From Bilabrum cf. latius (taxonomy: Eukaryota; Bigyra: Bicosoecida; Bigyra; Bicosoecida): a stretch of DNA of 64,000 nucleotides. Positions 9,548 through 21,957 of the stretch are shown here, piece after piece (the first letter of the stretch is position 1; every line of letters begins with the position of its first letter). The notes beneath the pieces were generated by a model. That model ran no database searches, had not been told where the DNA came from, and was given only the letters and a program-made list of their open reading frames with translations. The stretch lies in the NCBI GenBank assembly GCA_965178125.1, contig OZ237738.1, forward strand, positions 1 through 64,000, read 5' to 3'. The position numbers were made by a program, and so were the translations under genes.

Positions 9548-11218
9548 ATGGGTTGCTTTGCATCTCAACCTCTACTATCATCGATAAGGGATAATAGTGC
9601 ACCAAGTATTGATGATGGCAGCTTGCATGCATCATCAGGACCCAATGACGCAGGTCTACAGGACGACGACACCACTACCGCCACACCAAGAGCACCAAGA
9701 GCGAGAAAAAGCGCTGCAATCGTCCCCTTGACCCCGGCGCAAGAGTCAATGCTAGATATTGTTGAGGAAACACCGGCATGCACTACGCAGAAAGCTCGAT
9801 ACAAAGCTGGATGCGTTGTGTGCTACGCGTACTGCAGGCATGCACTTAGAACATCTTGTTGTAACAAGAGCATGTGCGCGAGGTGCTTCGAGAGCATGGT
9901 TGTGTAGCATGTTGGATAGTTTGCGTGGGAGCATATGCTTGGAAGTGGACACGTGCCAGCGGATCGAACTGTCGTGCTTGTTCCAAAGGTGCCGGACCGT
10001 CGTGCAAGCCCAAGCAGTGGGTCTTGCCAAGATTTTGAGCACAGCAGGGGAGGGACCGTGACGGTAAGCGTAAACGAGTGGATGCAGGACTTGTTAGCTG
10101 GTATTCAAAACAGTTGCAATTCCCACGGTACAGCCACAATAGATTCGGTCGGAACTAGCGAGCTGCCAGCTGCGTTCCTTTCTGACAAAGCTGCGCGCAG
10201 ACTGCTATGCCCCATGTGTCGCTCTGCAGATGGATTTGGCATCAAGTTGTCAGAAACTGAGTGCTCGCAAAGCAGTTCAAAGACTGGTGCTAGCCCATCC
10301 TCAGGTGAAGCAGCTCCGTTGATGGCATCTGCTTCCGCCAGTGCCTCGTCCCCTCCTGCCGTGGACGCGATGTGGGCCCGTCCACGCCTGGCTCTCGGGC
10401 AGCACCGGTGTAGCTCAGAATCTACCGGCAGCACTGTAGCCGTGACGACTGAGTCTCCAGCCCCAGCTGGGTTTGGCGAGTGCGTGGGGGACGAGCGCCT
10501 GGAAAGAGCAAGGGCAAGGGCAACAGATCGAAGCAGTGGGAGGCCGGCGGTGCCTCGAGTAGAGCAAGGGCTCGGGATCAGGCAGCGTACGTGGGAAGGC
10601 CCAGGGAATGGGCTTGCAATCGGGCCTGCGCGGGAGCCTCGAAACCTTGGAGTGAGGCCCACATGCACATCCCGAGTAGCAATGGGAGTGGGGCGCGGGG
10701 ATCGACTTGGCTAGGCGTTGCAGGCTGGGAGGCATGGCACCTCGCAACAGAGGGCCGCGAGACAGCACAGCAGCACATCATCGCACTCTGAGCACTATGG
10801 TAGAGGAGCAGGGGGCTCTGCAGCTCGATCACCAACTGGCAACTCGACTGCCTCTCTGTCTACCGCCCAGCCCCGCACGGTGCGAGACACAGGTACTACT
10901 AGTAGAGACAGAGGTAGGTGCGAGGCTCTCAGCGCGGTGCTCCGGCGCCTGACACCAGCGTCCTCCACCGGCCCCGTCAGCGAGAGAGGGAGACGCACCC
11001 TACGAAACAGGGATAGAACTGAGTCGCCGAACGTGAACAGTGCGTCCGGTATTCGAGACACCGGCGATTCAGGTGGACAAGCCCCACTGCCCACCGGCAT
11101 GGAGCGGTTCGCCGACTCTGAGTCGCCTCGGGTGGATCCTGTGCGGCGACTGTTCACAGACAGCTCACTTACAGACTCTGTTCTAGGAGGAAAGCAGTCC
11201 GTAGTCGCCTGGTAGTGA
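9548..11218 (+). CDS. N-myristoylated RING-like zinc-finger protein
   Basis: The start ATG gives MGCFASQ, a good N-myristoylation plus palmitoylation signal, so the protein is probably tethered to a membrane. A cysteine cluster follows (CVVCYAYC, then TSCCNKSMCARC) and, about 110 residues later, LLCPMC. The arrangement is that of a split RING finger, but the usual His ligand position holds Lys/Ser. The rest is a long Ser/Arg/Thr-rich disordered tail. With TAG as Gln the frame is open to TGA at 11216; the last two codons are TAG TGA, so TAG is read just before the true stop. An intron inside the 9895-10190 segment would shorten the gap in the finger; I could not decide this. It is divergent from the Nudix gene with about 120 bp between them. 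E3 ligase activity is only an inference. Confidence 0.65.
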
Positions 11219-11354
11219 TCATGCTAGTGGTGAAGGTTCAACCGAAGTTCGTGCGCCTGCCGGACGACAACGCCGGACGATATAAGCCCGCAATTACAAT
11301 CAGCAGGCAGTCCTACCGACACGGATTTGGCGCAGCCATCGTTACTGATTAAGA

Positions 11355-12701
11355 ATGATCGCTATGGCTTCAGTAGGATCAAAGTCGTGTGGTGCTCGCG
11401 TTTGGAATGAAAAAATGCCTGCTGCAATCGACCACGTGATTGATTCTCCGATAGGCCTGATATGCTGCTCTTCAACGATATTTGGCTCCATATGGGATGG
11501 TGCAATTAGTGTGTTAGACCCTTCAACGGGGGCTCCAACGTATCACGCTCATACAAGGAGTGGGACGACAACGTGTGCTTTCGCAAGCTCGTTTGTGGCA
11601 ACTGGGCAGGATAACGGGAGACTCACGGTAAGGATTACGGAGTAATTTTGTTCATATGTTCGTTTCTAAGTAATCAAGGTGTCGCTTTAGCTCCCCTTCT
11701 CCTTCTTCGGCTCACAGTTGCTGCGTCCACTGAAGGCTCAACGCGGCCGATCCATTGGGACACTATCTGAAGTGAGCTGGTCCGACTGCCACGATGGTGC
11801 CATTGCTGGTATGGTATAGAGTAGTGAATCCATCATTACGGCGGGCAGAGATGGATATGTACAACTTCACGACGTGTCCTCGGGTGCGTTGAAGTGCACA
11901 AGCAAGCTGCTGGCCCACGGATCCGCTATCTCCGCTTGCTGTGAAAGCAGCACAAGTGGATTCAACGTAGTGACTGCTGCAAAAGACGGAAGCATAGCAG
12001 CATGGGATTTTAGGTCAAGTCGACCAGCTGCTGTTGCAGCCGCAAAGCTGACCTCCGCAGTTGCGAGCCTTGCGTTGTCATCTGAGTCGAGCTTAGGAGT
12101 ACTCGGTTGTGCGGACGGAACTGTCGGTATCGTGGATATGCGGTCATCTCTTCTTCCGGCAGCGAGCTGTAAGTTGCATGGTGGTTTGGTCGGAGCTGTA
12201 GCTATCAGGCCGAGCTCACGGGCTGGGGCTGCAGGACGGGTAGCATCAGCTGGTGATGACGGCAAAGTCCTGCTTTGGGATGTAAACGGAATGATGCAGT
12301 CTACAGATGAGTCGATTGCAGCGGAGGCATCGTCCGGTGCTGCCGAGAGGGATGCTCTTGGCTTGCCGGCCCGCAAGGCAACGGCTGCCAGTGGAGCAGA
12401 GCCACAGGCAGTCGCGAAGGTGCACGGAGGTGGGGAGGGTGAGGGCGACCCGGGCATTGATAGTGGCTCTGAGGAAGAAGCTGCCGAAGAAGGTGAGCCC
12501 GTGGGGGCGCAGCTCGGGCCATCTCGGGGCGGTCCATCCTACACATGTCAGGCAGCGAGCCGGGTGACCGCTGCTGCCGGAAAGCCCGTGCAGGTGGGTG
12601 AGACACACCCAGACTACGTCCGTGCACTGGCTTGGGTGGGCCCTGAAGCACTCTGGACAGGTTGCTGGGACAGTACAGTGAGGCTGTTTGATGTGCAGTG
12701 A
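11355..12701 (+). CDS. WD40-repeat protein
   Basis: Exons 11355-11627 and 11691-12701 with a 63-nt GTAAG...TTTAG intron, 427 aa, TGA stop. WD-type blades are visible as GSIWDGAISVLD, TAGRDGYVQLHD, TAAKDGSIAAWDF, GCADGTVGIVDM, SAGDDGKVLLWDV and, at the end, TGCWDSTVRLFDV. A low-complexity Ala/Glu/Gly insertion of about 100 residues lies before the last blade. The protein should form a beta-propeller scaffold for protein interactions. I do not recognise the orthologue. The one in-frame TAG (AGMVQSSES) lies between blades. It is tandem with the RING gene and convergent with VPS8. Confidence 0.85.
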
Positions 12702-13497
12702 GGTCGGCTGCGTTGGGATAAGGGAGGTTGTGGTCCACATTCTGGATATCCGATATGACGGCATGTCTAGACTCTAGATCCTTAAGATGTGACTCTCAGC
12801 AAATATTATAACCTTATGGCACTTCTATTAGGGCCAGCATTTAATTTTGAAATCAGCAAACATTAGAAATGCCTTACATGTCCACTCCGGCGCCTTGAAC
12901 GGAACTTGTGGGGACTTTCTTGGCTCCGTCAACGGCAGCGATCGGCAGTCAAGCAGCTGCGTAGGCGGCTGATTGTTGCGTCAATTCAGAGGGATGGTAC
13001 GATATTTAGCCCTGATCAAACGCAGGCTGCTTCACAAGCACCACCGCCCCGGAAATCGCTCCCAATGGCCCGGCCTAATGGCAAATGGTGGCTGGTGGGC
13101 GCTGGATCTTGCCTGCGCCTGTGCGCTTACTATATCGGGGCAGCCGAATCGGTAGATATACCCGATGCACCGACTCTCGGTGTCCTATTCCAGTCCGTCG
13201 CGGGGTTGTGGGTCACTGCTACGCCCTCAGACCCTCCAACTGCACGCACCACCACCTCGCCCCATTGCTCGTCACCGGCGGATCGCGTGGCCTGTGCATG
13301 CTCGAGAGAGTCAAAGTTCAGTGTGCGGATGGTATTGTCCCCCGTGAGCGCGCTGCGGATCAGCCCATTCACGCAGTTACGGCCTGCACCATGGCTGTGC
13401 CGACACTGCACAACTTGTCGTTGAGGTCGCACTCGAGGCAGGTGCCCAATTGAGCTCGGCCCTTCTGAGCTCGATTAGATCTGCAGCTGCAGCTCAA
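12702..13497. other. Unresolved 0.8-kb gap between convergent genes
   Basis: No confident gene. On the minus strand a frame is open from about 13440 to 13127 (NCVNGLIRSALTG, TIRTLNFDSLEHA) and runs into TAG TAA. A second minus frame above it contains GTCLECDLNDKLC. Either could be a terminal exon of VPS8 reached by an unrecognised intron, or a small separate gene. The 200 bp next to the WD40 gene is AT-rich, like a 3' flank. Confidence 0.4.
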
Positions 13498-16400
13498 TCA
13501 TCGGGGCACGCTCAGAGCAACCCTTGCAGCGGCGAAATCCACTGCTGCTATCGCAGAGGTCTGCACTTCCGCAGGTCTGGATCCTGCCGAAGGGACGAAA
13601 GATAGCGGAATCTGCGGCTCCAAATCCTGTGGGGGTCCAACACTGCTTCGGGCCAGCCCGATCGACCGCGATTGCTTGCGGGATGCCCCGCGGATACCAG
13701 GTCCTCCAGCACTGCGCTGCGACAGAGCGGAAGGTGCAGCCTATGACAGCGCGACATTGTAAACCGAGTCCAATAATTTGGAGTGCTCCAAATGGAGCCT
13801 GTCAGCCATCCCACTTGCACTTCCCCCCGGTAAGTCTGCGAGCCCATGGGCCGAGTCTCTCATGGCACGACTGCGCATCAGCCGCTGAGCTGCTTGGCTT
13901 CTGCCGAACTCAGACACATCCCGTCTGCTGCGGTGAGCCTCGGTTCCACTGCTTGCAGTCCAGCGCGATGGGTCTCGCCGTCTTGCTGGTGGGCCTTGCT
14001 GTTGTTCGGCATCGCTGTCATCTGAGTCGACTGCCGTGCCGAGTGCAGCTCTCGACATGCCGCGAGCCCTTACCCCTCGCATGCTTTGGGCTCGCTTCCT
14101 TGCTGATTGCAATTTCCTGCCTGTGCGAGCCCATGTGCGACTTGGTCGCAGCGAAAATGCATCGAGCTCAGCGGCTGGAATGCCGAGGGAGCCTTGGCTG
14201 ATCGCACTGCTGTCAATTTGGCTGGCCCTGGCATGCAAACTCAGTTGGGTGCTCTCTCGCGCTAGACCAGACCGCCGAACGTACGACTCGACATCAATTT
14301 GTTCCATTTCGACTTCCTGACGAATGATTCCAAACTTGCGGTGCTGCTAGTCTCGGAATTCGGAAGTGCCTACCCCAAATCCAGGAAGGGCCCCAGCACC
14401 ATCATTTCTGCCAGGGCCAGCGGTCGACTACCTGCGATATAAGGGCGGCTCATGCAGGGCCTGAGGCCTACCTCCACCTTGCAAACCTGGGATCCCACCT
14501 CGCCTCGACTTGCTACCCATCAGCTGAGCGCGTGCATCAGCTACAGCTTGCAAAAACTCAGAGCGAGCTTCAACAATGGGTGCAGCAGAGACTTGCCGTG
14601 CTGCAGACCCTGTCCGCAAGTCGACGAAGAGCTACTAGGCAGACTCACGGGCATCGGCTCGCACAAGTTCGCTGGCAAAGCGAAGCTAGTTCTCGTCATA
14701 TCTAGCCGATGATACAATGCTGCTGACCAGCTATCGGTACTGCTCGTACGGCGCGTCCCCATGCTACTTCAGCACCTTGTTTAGAACCACATGGAGCGAA
14801 AGGCACTCTTGCATGCCGCTCAGCACGTCGCGCAAACGTGAATCTACGCAGCGGAATGCAGCAAGCTATGCAGTTCTTTCGCTTGCCGAGGTGGCCCTTT
14901 GACCGGCTTCAGACGCTTTCCTTGACACCGAGGTCATGGAGTCGAGGAGGTCAAACCACAAAGCTTGCCCTGCTTGATCGGAGCCTATCTCTGAACCCTC
15001 ACGGCACAGCTAGACAGCGTACGAAGAGGTTCGATACAACCTCTCCACGAGGTCTGTAGCCTCATCAATACACGCATCTGCTTCCTGCAGGGCTCGATTC
15101 GTTTCGTGTGACTTGAACCCAACTGTTAGTGCGTCAGATTGGTCGCTTGCAGTGTAGTTGACACCTTCTCGGTGTTCCGGTCCGGAACCACGGCCCTTGC
15201 GAGAAGCATGCTCGCCAAAAGCTCGGGTAGAGACTCGCCCACCACCTGCCATACGAGTACGAGCGACCTCGACTATTGCCCCTACAGTTGCTTGCATGTC
15301 GGAGAGAAGCACGTTGAGTGCATCGGGCCTTCTCCCCCGCCCACAGTACAGATAAGCGATGGCATCTGGGACCTGCAGCTCGGTCACGATATCCAGGGCC
15401 GCATGCGAGGCCATTCCTGAAGCCTCAAGCTCAGACTCCAAAAAGGCGCGAACGGCAGCCGGTTCCAATTTGCAGAGGAGCCTCAGATACCTTGGGTGGA
15501 GATCTCGTGTAAGCTCAGCTGCATCCTGCATCTGCAATAAGTCCGCAACCTCTTTTCGGCCAAGCAATGTCTCTCGCACCAGCGATGATCGAGCAGATGG
15601 CGAGTCAGACGCGATGTCATCCCCCCCGCGCAAGCGGGCAGCAGCCTTGTGGGCAGCAAGAAGCTCTCTCAGGAAGCGAAGCCGCTGTCGCTCACCAAGG
15701 ACTTGCAGTACACTGTCCCTTTCAGAGGGATACAATCCAACAATGAGCCGCGTGGTTTCTTTGGGGCTGATCTCAACAAGTTGTGCCAAGTTCTCCAAAA
15801 TAGCTGCCTTGGACTCCTGCTCTGCCTGCCTGGCGCGGTGAGCACGCTGCCGAACCCGCTGATACTCTTCTGACAGGCGGACATGCTCGTCAGAGCCAGG
15901 GGCGTGCTCAACAAGCAAGCCGCGCAATTCCTCCTACCTGTCTTTAGCGACCGCGGCTTCGCGGATGGTCTTCCATAGCCATGCCCGAACAAAGCCGAAA
16001 ACCCGCCCTCGCCAGGCTTCGGTGGTCAAGCAGTACTGTTGCACGCACGTAGAGATGTCTCCACGCGAGAAAGCCAGAAGCAACACAGGCCTTCGCAAAT
16101 TTCCAGCAGCACACAGCTACTCTAGGTTGCGAGCCGTCTCATCAGTGTGCAGATCTAACACAATCAGTTCACAGAGCAGCAACTCTCTAAGTTTCGAGTC
16201 ATCAACAGGCTTACTCTTTGGCTAGCTGACGACAGCGTCCCGTAGAGACTCCAGCCGCTCAAGGGCTGATTTCGGCAACATGTCCGCCACATCTGAAGCT
16301 CGCCCCTTGGCAGCAACAGCAGATGCTGCCAAGTATCCGAGAACGACCGCTACACTATGCTCGGTGAATCCAATCCGGTCCAGCGTTTCTGATGTATCCT

Positions 16401-19400
16401 TGGCCGCCTCGTGAGGCCGCGATTCCGTGGTGTCAGCAGTGGGATACTTGCTGGCCTGGTCTGTGTAGAGCCACAGCAGCAGCGTTGCAAGCCCACATAA
16501 GAAATCATCTTCGTCGACTACTCGCAATGAATCCACGGCGAGGCTCCCGCTAGCAGAGGCCTCAAATTGAGGTTGTGCCTAGCCTCCAGTCGTTGCCCAT
16601 GCTGATGCTGAACTTATCATTACACCAGCATCAACCAGGCTGCGGACTACCACGCCCGATGAGGGCCCCATTGATGCAGCGGGTTTAGATTCGCGTGTTG
16701 TAGCCGCATCCGAGGTTCTCCTAGTACTTGTGGATCTCGAGACCAGCCGCCACAGCTACTGCTAGACCTTGCTCAACGTGCTTGCAACCTGGTCACGAGA
16801 GCTAGTTGCCACTTCGAACGGAAGAATAGGAAACTCACAATGACTCGAAAGGTCGAGGTCAACAAGCTCACCCCCTTCATTGGCTGCATGCAGGGTATTG
16901 CGATCACCTGGTCCATCGCCCCGCAAGTTGGACCAGGCACCAGCATCTTCATGAATTTCTCCAGGTCTATTTTCCCCCGATGAAGACTGGTCATGCTTGG
17001 TTGAATCCAGCGTAGATCCAGGAATATCAAGCTCTGCAATGGCGGCCGAATTCACACACCAACTCTGCCACTGAAGAATTCGCACATCTTCAACCACTCG
17101 GCCACCCACGCCGATCGGTTTTTGATCTAGAGCATTGCTGGGGAACGAAGTGCTGCTGAACGCCCCGTGCTGAGGCGCAGTTGGCTGCGCATCGATCTTA
17201 GCTCTCACACTGGCAGGAAGAACAGCAATCTACAGAACTCGGATGAGCCCTCTGCAGTCCAACAGCAAGCAAGCCTGCAGGCGCTTGAACGGACCTGGAA
17301 GGTCTTGGAGGTGCCGCATTGATTCACGAAAAGACGAAAGCACTTGCTCCTATGCTGCTTGCACGACCATAGCATGCGCGCTGGTGCTTCGATCAGACGC
17401 GGCTTCCCTGCTGCTCGCAGCGTCCTACAGCCCAGAACTTGAAGGATCTATTATGGTCTCACTTGCCTGCAGGCTGCTGAGCAAGGCTTCATCGATATCA
17501 GGAAATGTACCGTCGCTAGTGGAGCTACACAGGGCAGCCAAAAAATCAGCCCTAAATGCGACGAGGTCGATGCTGCCAGGCGTAGTCACTAACTCTCCCG
17601 GTGAAGGAAACTCGGAAGCACCCAGCCCATCCACATGCACGTCTACCGACCTGAAAGGGCGGGCATCGAGAGTCTGCCGCATGAAATGTAGAAGCACAAT
17701 CCTTGCTCGATGATGTGTTTGCATGGCAAGTCTACTGATGCGCTGGTCTCCTGTCTCCTCTTTGGATGACTCAGGCTCACTTGGATCAGCGAAATTGAGT
17801 AGTGGAGCCCCCCCAAGTAAAAGTAGATCGCAAGCTGAAGTGCCAGATTTCATCACTTCGGAGAGAACCACTACCAGCGCCGCCCACAGCCCAAGTCTGA
17901 CACATACCTTCACGAGAAGATTAATGTCCATATGTGATCGGGCGCTCAAGTGCAGCAGACACCGTTCGAGGATATCTCCTCTGCCTAGCTACTTGTAAAG
18001 GTTGATCCAAGCCACGACAACACTAGCGGGCATACCTTCGATTGAATTGTGTAGGATGTACGGCTCAAGCTCGATTAAGAACAGCTGAGCCCACGATGAA
18101 GCGTCAAAAGCTTCAAATACAGCACGGAACAGCGGTCCGTCCTGTTGTGCCAAACCTGCACCGACGGCAAAGTCAATCGCAGCTCTTGCGAGCCGAGAGC
18201 ATGGGTGCGCAGATGGCCTTCCAACACCCAAGCCGTGAGCGCATTGCGAAGCGAGTTCGAGGCCACTGTGTCTGCTGAACAAAGCGGGATTTGAAGCTGA
18301 GATAGCCTCGAGACCTTGCTTTGGAGCCAACTTTAAAATATCTGCAGCAAGACGGCGCTGACCGAACTCCGCCTGGTACTCTCGCAAACGACCTGACATT
18401 GCACCACCAAGTCCAGCAGATGGTAGCGCGCGGGAGTCTCCCGCCTCAGCAGCTCGCTTCAACCTCAATGTCAACCGTTGCCGCAGCTTGCCCTCACGAT
18501 CGGCCCTTCGCAGAAACGCAAGCGACAAAGCCATGGCACCAATCGAATCCCCGGTCGACACCAATCCGTGGCAGCGAGCTGGGATACTCTGCAGCTGTAA
18601 CAGCGTTGTAGAGTCTGTGCCGACAAGCACTATCTAATTGCGAGATCCGTCCAACTCGGAGTCCGATCCCCATACTCGGATGGGAGAACATCGGCCGATT
18701 GTGACAGAGCCAGAGAAGGACAAGTGCGCCAAGGCAGCCACGACACTTGCTTCACCAGGTGTTCCTTCAAAAACCTTCGGGATGCGAATAATGTCATCCG
18801 TGTGGCCTTCGCCCACGGAACCTTTCAATTTTTGCTCCTGTACAACACGGGAGTGCTGGAGCATGGCATCCTGCAGAATCTGCGTCCTGAACTGTTTGGG
18901 GACCGGCAATGGCCTGCTGCTCAACTGCAGGCCAGAGAGACCAATTCGCTCGGCTACCTGCATCGTTTGCGTGTTCAGCAGAGCAGCTGAGCCGCATGAA
19001 ACAAGCAAGAGGCGCGATGAAGACAGCCACTCCAATGCAACGACGGGCTCATCCGTGCGTAGATCAGCACACAACAAGAAGTTGAGCGGGGCAGCTTCGG
19101 CGCTTGATCCATCACCAACAGCGAAAGCTCGGCTGCTAGCACTCGCGGCTGCTTCGGCACTGCTTGCCGTAATACGTGAGTCGGCTTGTTTGGAGCCACG
19201 CACTCGATCTCTGTTCTGCTCGGTAGCATAGCCATCGGAGGGCTGCACCTGCACAATCTGCACGCATGTGCCCCAAGCGCGAGCTACAGTTAGCACTGGA
19301 TCTGTGCATGCCAGGCCTTGCTTCAGGACTTTTGGGACAACAGTAGTCCTCGATCCATCTGCTTCAAATGCTCTAGGGACACCTGCGGTCCTATCGAGCC

Positions 19401-21778
19401 GCACCGACGACACCTGCATGGTTGATGCGTAGCCCCACGCAACGGAGGGAGCAAATAGGGGAGACACACCCCTCGGCCTGTCCCACCGTAGCTGCACCTC
19501 AAACTTCGGCCTGGATCTAAATATGAAGGTGCTATCTAGGCTACTGGCGGAAACGAGCCAGCCCGACTAGCCAAGCTGTCGCATTTGCTTCACAGGAACA
19601 CCTCGCGATTCAGCCACTGCTGACCGTTCCAATTCCCACGCAGCTGGGACAGAGTCGCAGCACGATGGTGTGAATGCGGCTTGGCGCATTCGAGTCGATC
19701 CATCAAGAAGAATCTTGGGATGCAAACTTGCTGACTGCAGGAACGACTCGTGCAGCTTGTATAGTACCATCACGCCGCCATCGCACATTGCAATCAACTC
19801 TGGAAGCGCTGATTTTTCTCTGGCTGCTGGAGGTGCAGACCCAACTAAACTCCGACCGCAATCATCGAAGGAGCAATCGGGACCATCATGCGTAAAATGC
19901 ATAGCAAGAATCTAGCCCCGATGGTGCCCGCGTACAGCAGCCCGTGGCTTACCTGCGACATCAACGACAACATCTACTGCTTGCTCCTTCCGAGTCAAGG
20001 GGCCTTGCCGAAATGCTTGTGCAGAGCTGGATACTGTCTCGATGCGCAAGGAGACGAGCCTTACTTCTCCAGACGCCAGTCCAGCTGCAAGTTCGGACCC
20101 GTCCTTACTGATCGCCACGCTTGTTACAGCGGCACTGCCTGCTGCACCCTCGGATCTCGGCCGCAGGTCTATTTCCCCACTGAAACACAAACCCGGCACG
20201 TCAACTGGTGTCGGCAGCTGGCCACCAGACTGCTTCAGAGTAGCAGCCGCCGATTTACTACAGAGTGGTCGAAGCTACTACCACTGCCTTGCAGATAGTC
20301 CCCGCCATGAAAACACCAGGGCAAATCCAGCGGAAGTTCCCACGACGAGGACGAGGCCGCACGCCGCACTGCATAGTATACGCCCGTATCGCCTCGCCTG
20401 CTACTGTCTACCTGCACCGGAAGAGAAAGTAGCCCTATTGAGAATACTAGCGACATCTCTTAGGGGTACTGATCGAATGTGCGCTGAAGGCTTCGGGGCA
20501 TCAATGGGGTGGGGCGCAACGGCACCAACGGTCGAACCGACCGTTTCAATCGATGGCTCGCTGCCGCGTCCTCCGGCAGCCCCAGTTGAAGCAAGGAGCC
20601 ATCCACGAGAGTCTATTTGGTCGGAAGCGACACTCAGAAGCTCTGATCCGCCTTCAGCAAGTCTCGCAGCAATGCCCGGGTCCGTCTGCACTTCGAGCCC
20701 GCCCTGCACGCCGGGAGGCGCGACTGCTTGCGGAGGCAGCATCAGCGAGGCAAACTACTCAGCAAACGGGGAGATCAGCCGTGCACCTTCCCCTGCTTGC
20801 AGCCGTCGCATCGTCTCTGACGCGCGCATGAGCGGGCTACGTTGAAACCAAGCTGAATGCGAAGTCCGAGTGCTCTCTTTGCCGCCAGCACCAGTCTCAG
20901 CGGCACCATCGCCAGCCTCAGCCGTACCACCGGCATCCTCGCTGTCATGTTCAAGTCTGTTCACAATGGCTTCGCTTTGGCGTATCGTTTCGAGAACTTG
21001 CGGAGGCAACAGGTCAGCGTCTGTGGCTCCTTCCGCCCAGCCCATGGGGTCCTGCGCTGCGGAGTCGTGCCGACTTGCGGGATCAGCTCCACGAGTCTCG
21101 TTAGCTCGTGGTGTCCCTTGTCCCTATGGCTAGTCGCTGACGCCCGTCAATTCGTCGAGCTACTATATCGCCTGCTGTCGATGTCTAGCAGCGTCGGAGC
21201 TTCTGTGAGGTGCCTCCCCGGACGTGACAATGGCGCGCACTTCAACATCGTCCGGATGGGGAATGCTGGAAGATTCATCATCAGAGTCATCATGTAAAAT
21301 AGCGCTTAGGGTCGACTCTTGCCGAGCTTGCCGCAAGTGCTCGTCTATTTCGGCCGACAGCGCAGTAGCCAAACTAGCGTCCGCATCTGGCACCGAGGCA
21401 GCAGTGCCAGAAGGCGCACCGACACCACCCCTGCAACAAGTTATGTTATATGGGATTGTGGAATTTCTTTGATGCCCGAGGAAAGGAACGTAGACTGTAG
21501 ATCCGCTGCTCGAATTCTCACGCTTGATCAGTTGTGCTGCCGCCATCGTCCCCACGACCCTCGCTTTCTTCGCTCATGTCATCGTCCCCCGCATCAATGT
21601 CAATTCCAAGACTAGCTAGAAGCTGCGAATCATCAACACTACCACCACCAATGGACTAGCTCTTTTGCAGAGCTCGACCATCAGAATCTTCGCTGCCATC
21701 ATCCCCTCCAATTTGGTTCAAGAATGCATCCAAGTCTCCTGATACATCATCAGAACCATCGGATGAATAATCACTCAT
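13498..21778 (-). CDS. VPS8: VPS8, CORVET endosomal tethering subunit
   Basis: Exon 1 is 21778-21522; a 91-nt intron (GTGAG...TTGCAG) follows; exon 2 is one 7,933-bp exon ending in TGA at 13498. The product is 2,729 aa, about twice animal or yeast VPS8. The N terminus is acidic and Ser-rich. A beta-propeller follows (for example AAGLASGEVRLVS, LEWLSSSRLLLVSCG). Then comes an alpha-solenoid with VPS8 hallmarks: LFLIELEPYILHNS, YKQLGRGDILERCLLHLS, MDINLLVKVCVRLGLW, and LWFDLLDSM further on. CORVET tethers Rab5-positive endosomes. About 30 in-frame TAG codons, some adjacent (TAG TAG), are read as Gln; there is no in-frame TAA or TGA. I see no C-terminal RING finger, which family members usually have. 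The low-complexity C-terminal 300 residues could hide an intron. Confidence 0.9.
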
Positions 21779-21957
21779 TGAGTTGGGGATACTCTATGCA
21801 ATATACAACGAAATGTCCAGCAAATTGTCCACGATCCTTCCTCGTAATCAGCACCTTACAAACTCGACATGACGGCGATGAAGTAAATGACTACACCTCT
21901 CCTGAGCCAACGTCAAGTTGGAACATCCGTGGCAACTTGCACAGTTTTACTTTCAAG

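Noticed and set aside
13498-21778. A degraded pseudogene or a cluster of many small genes
   Set aside because: All fragments share one frame, are separated only by TAG, never by TAA, TGA or frameshifts, and keep family motifs on both sides of the TAGs.
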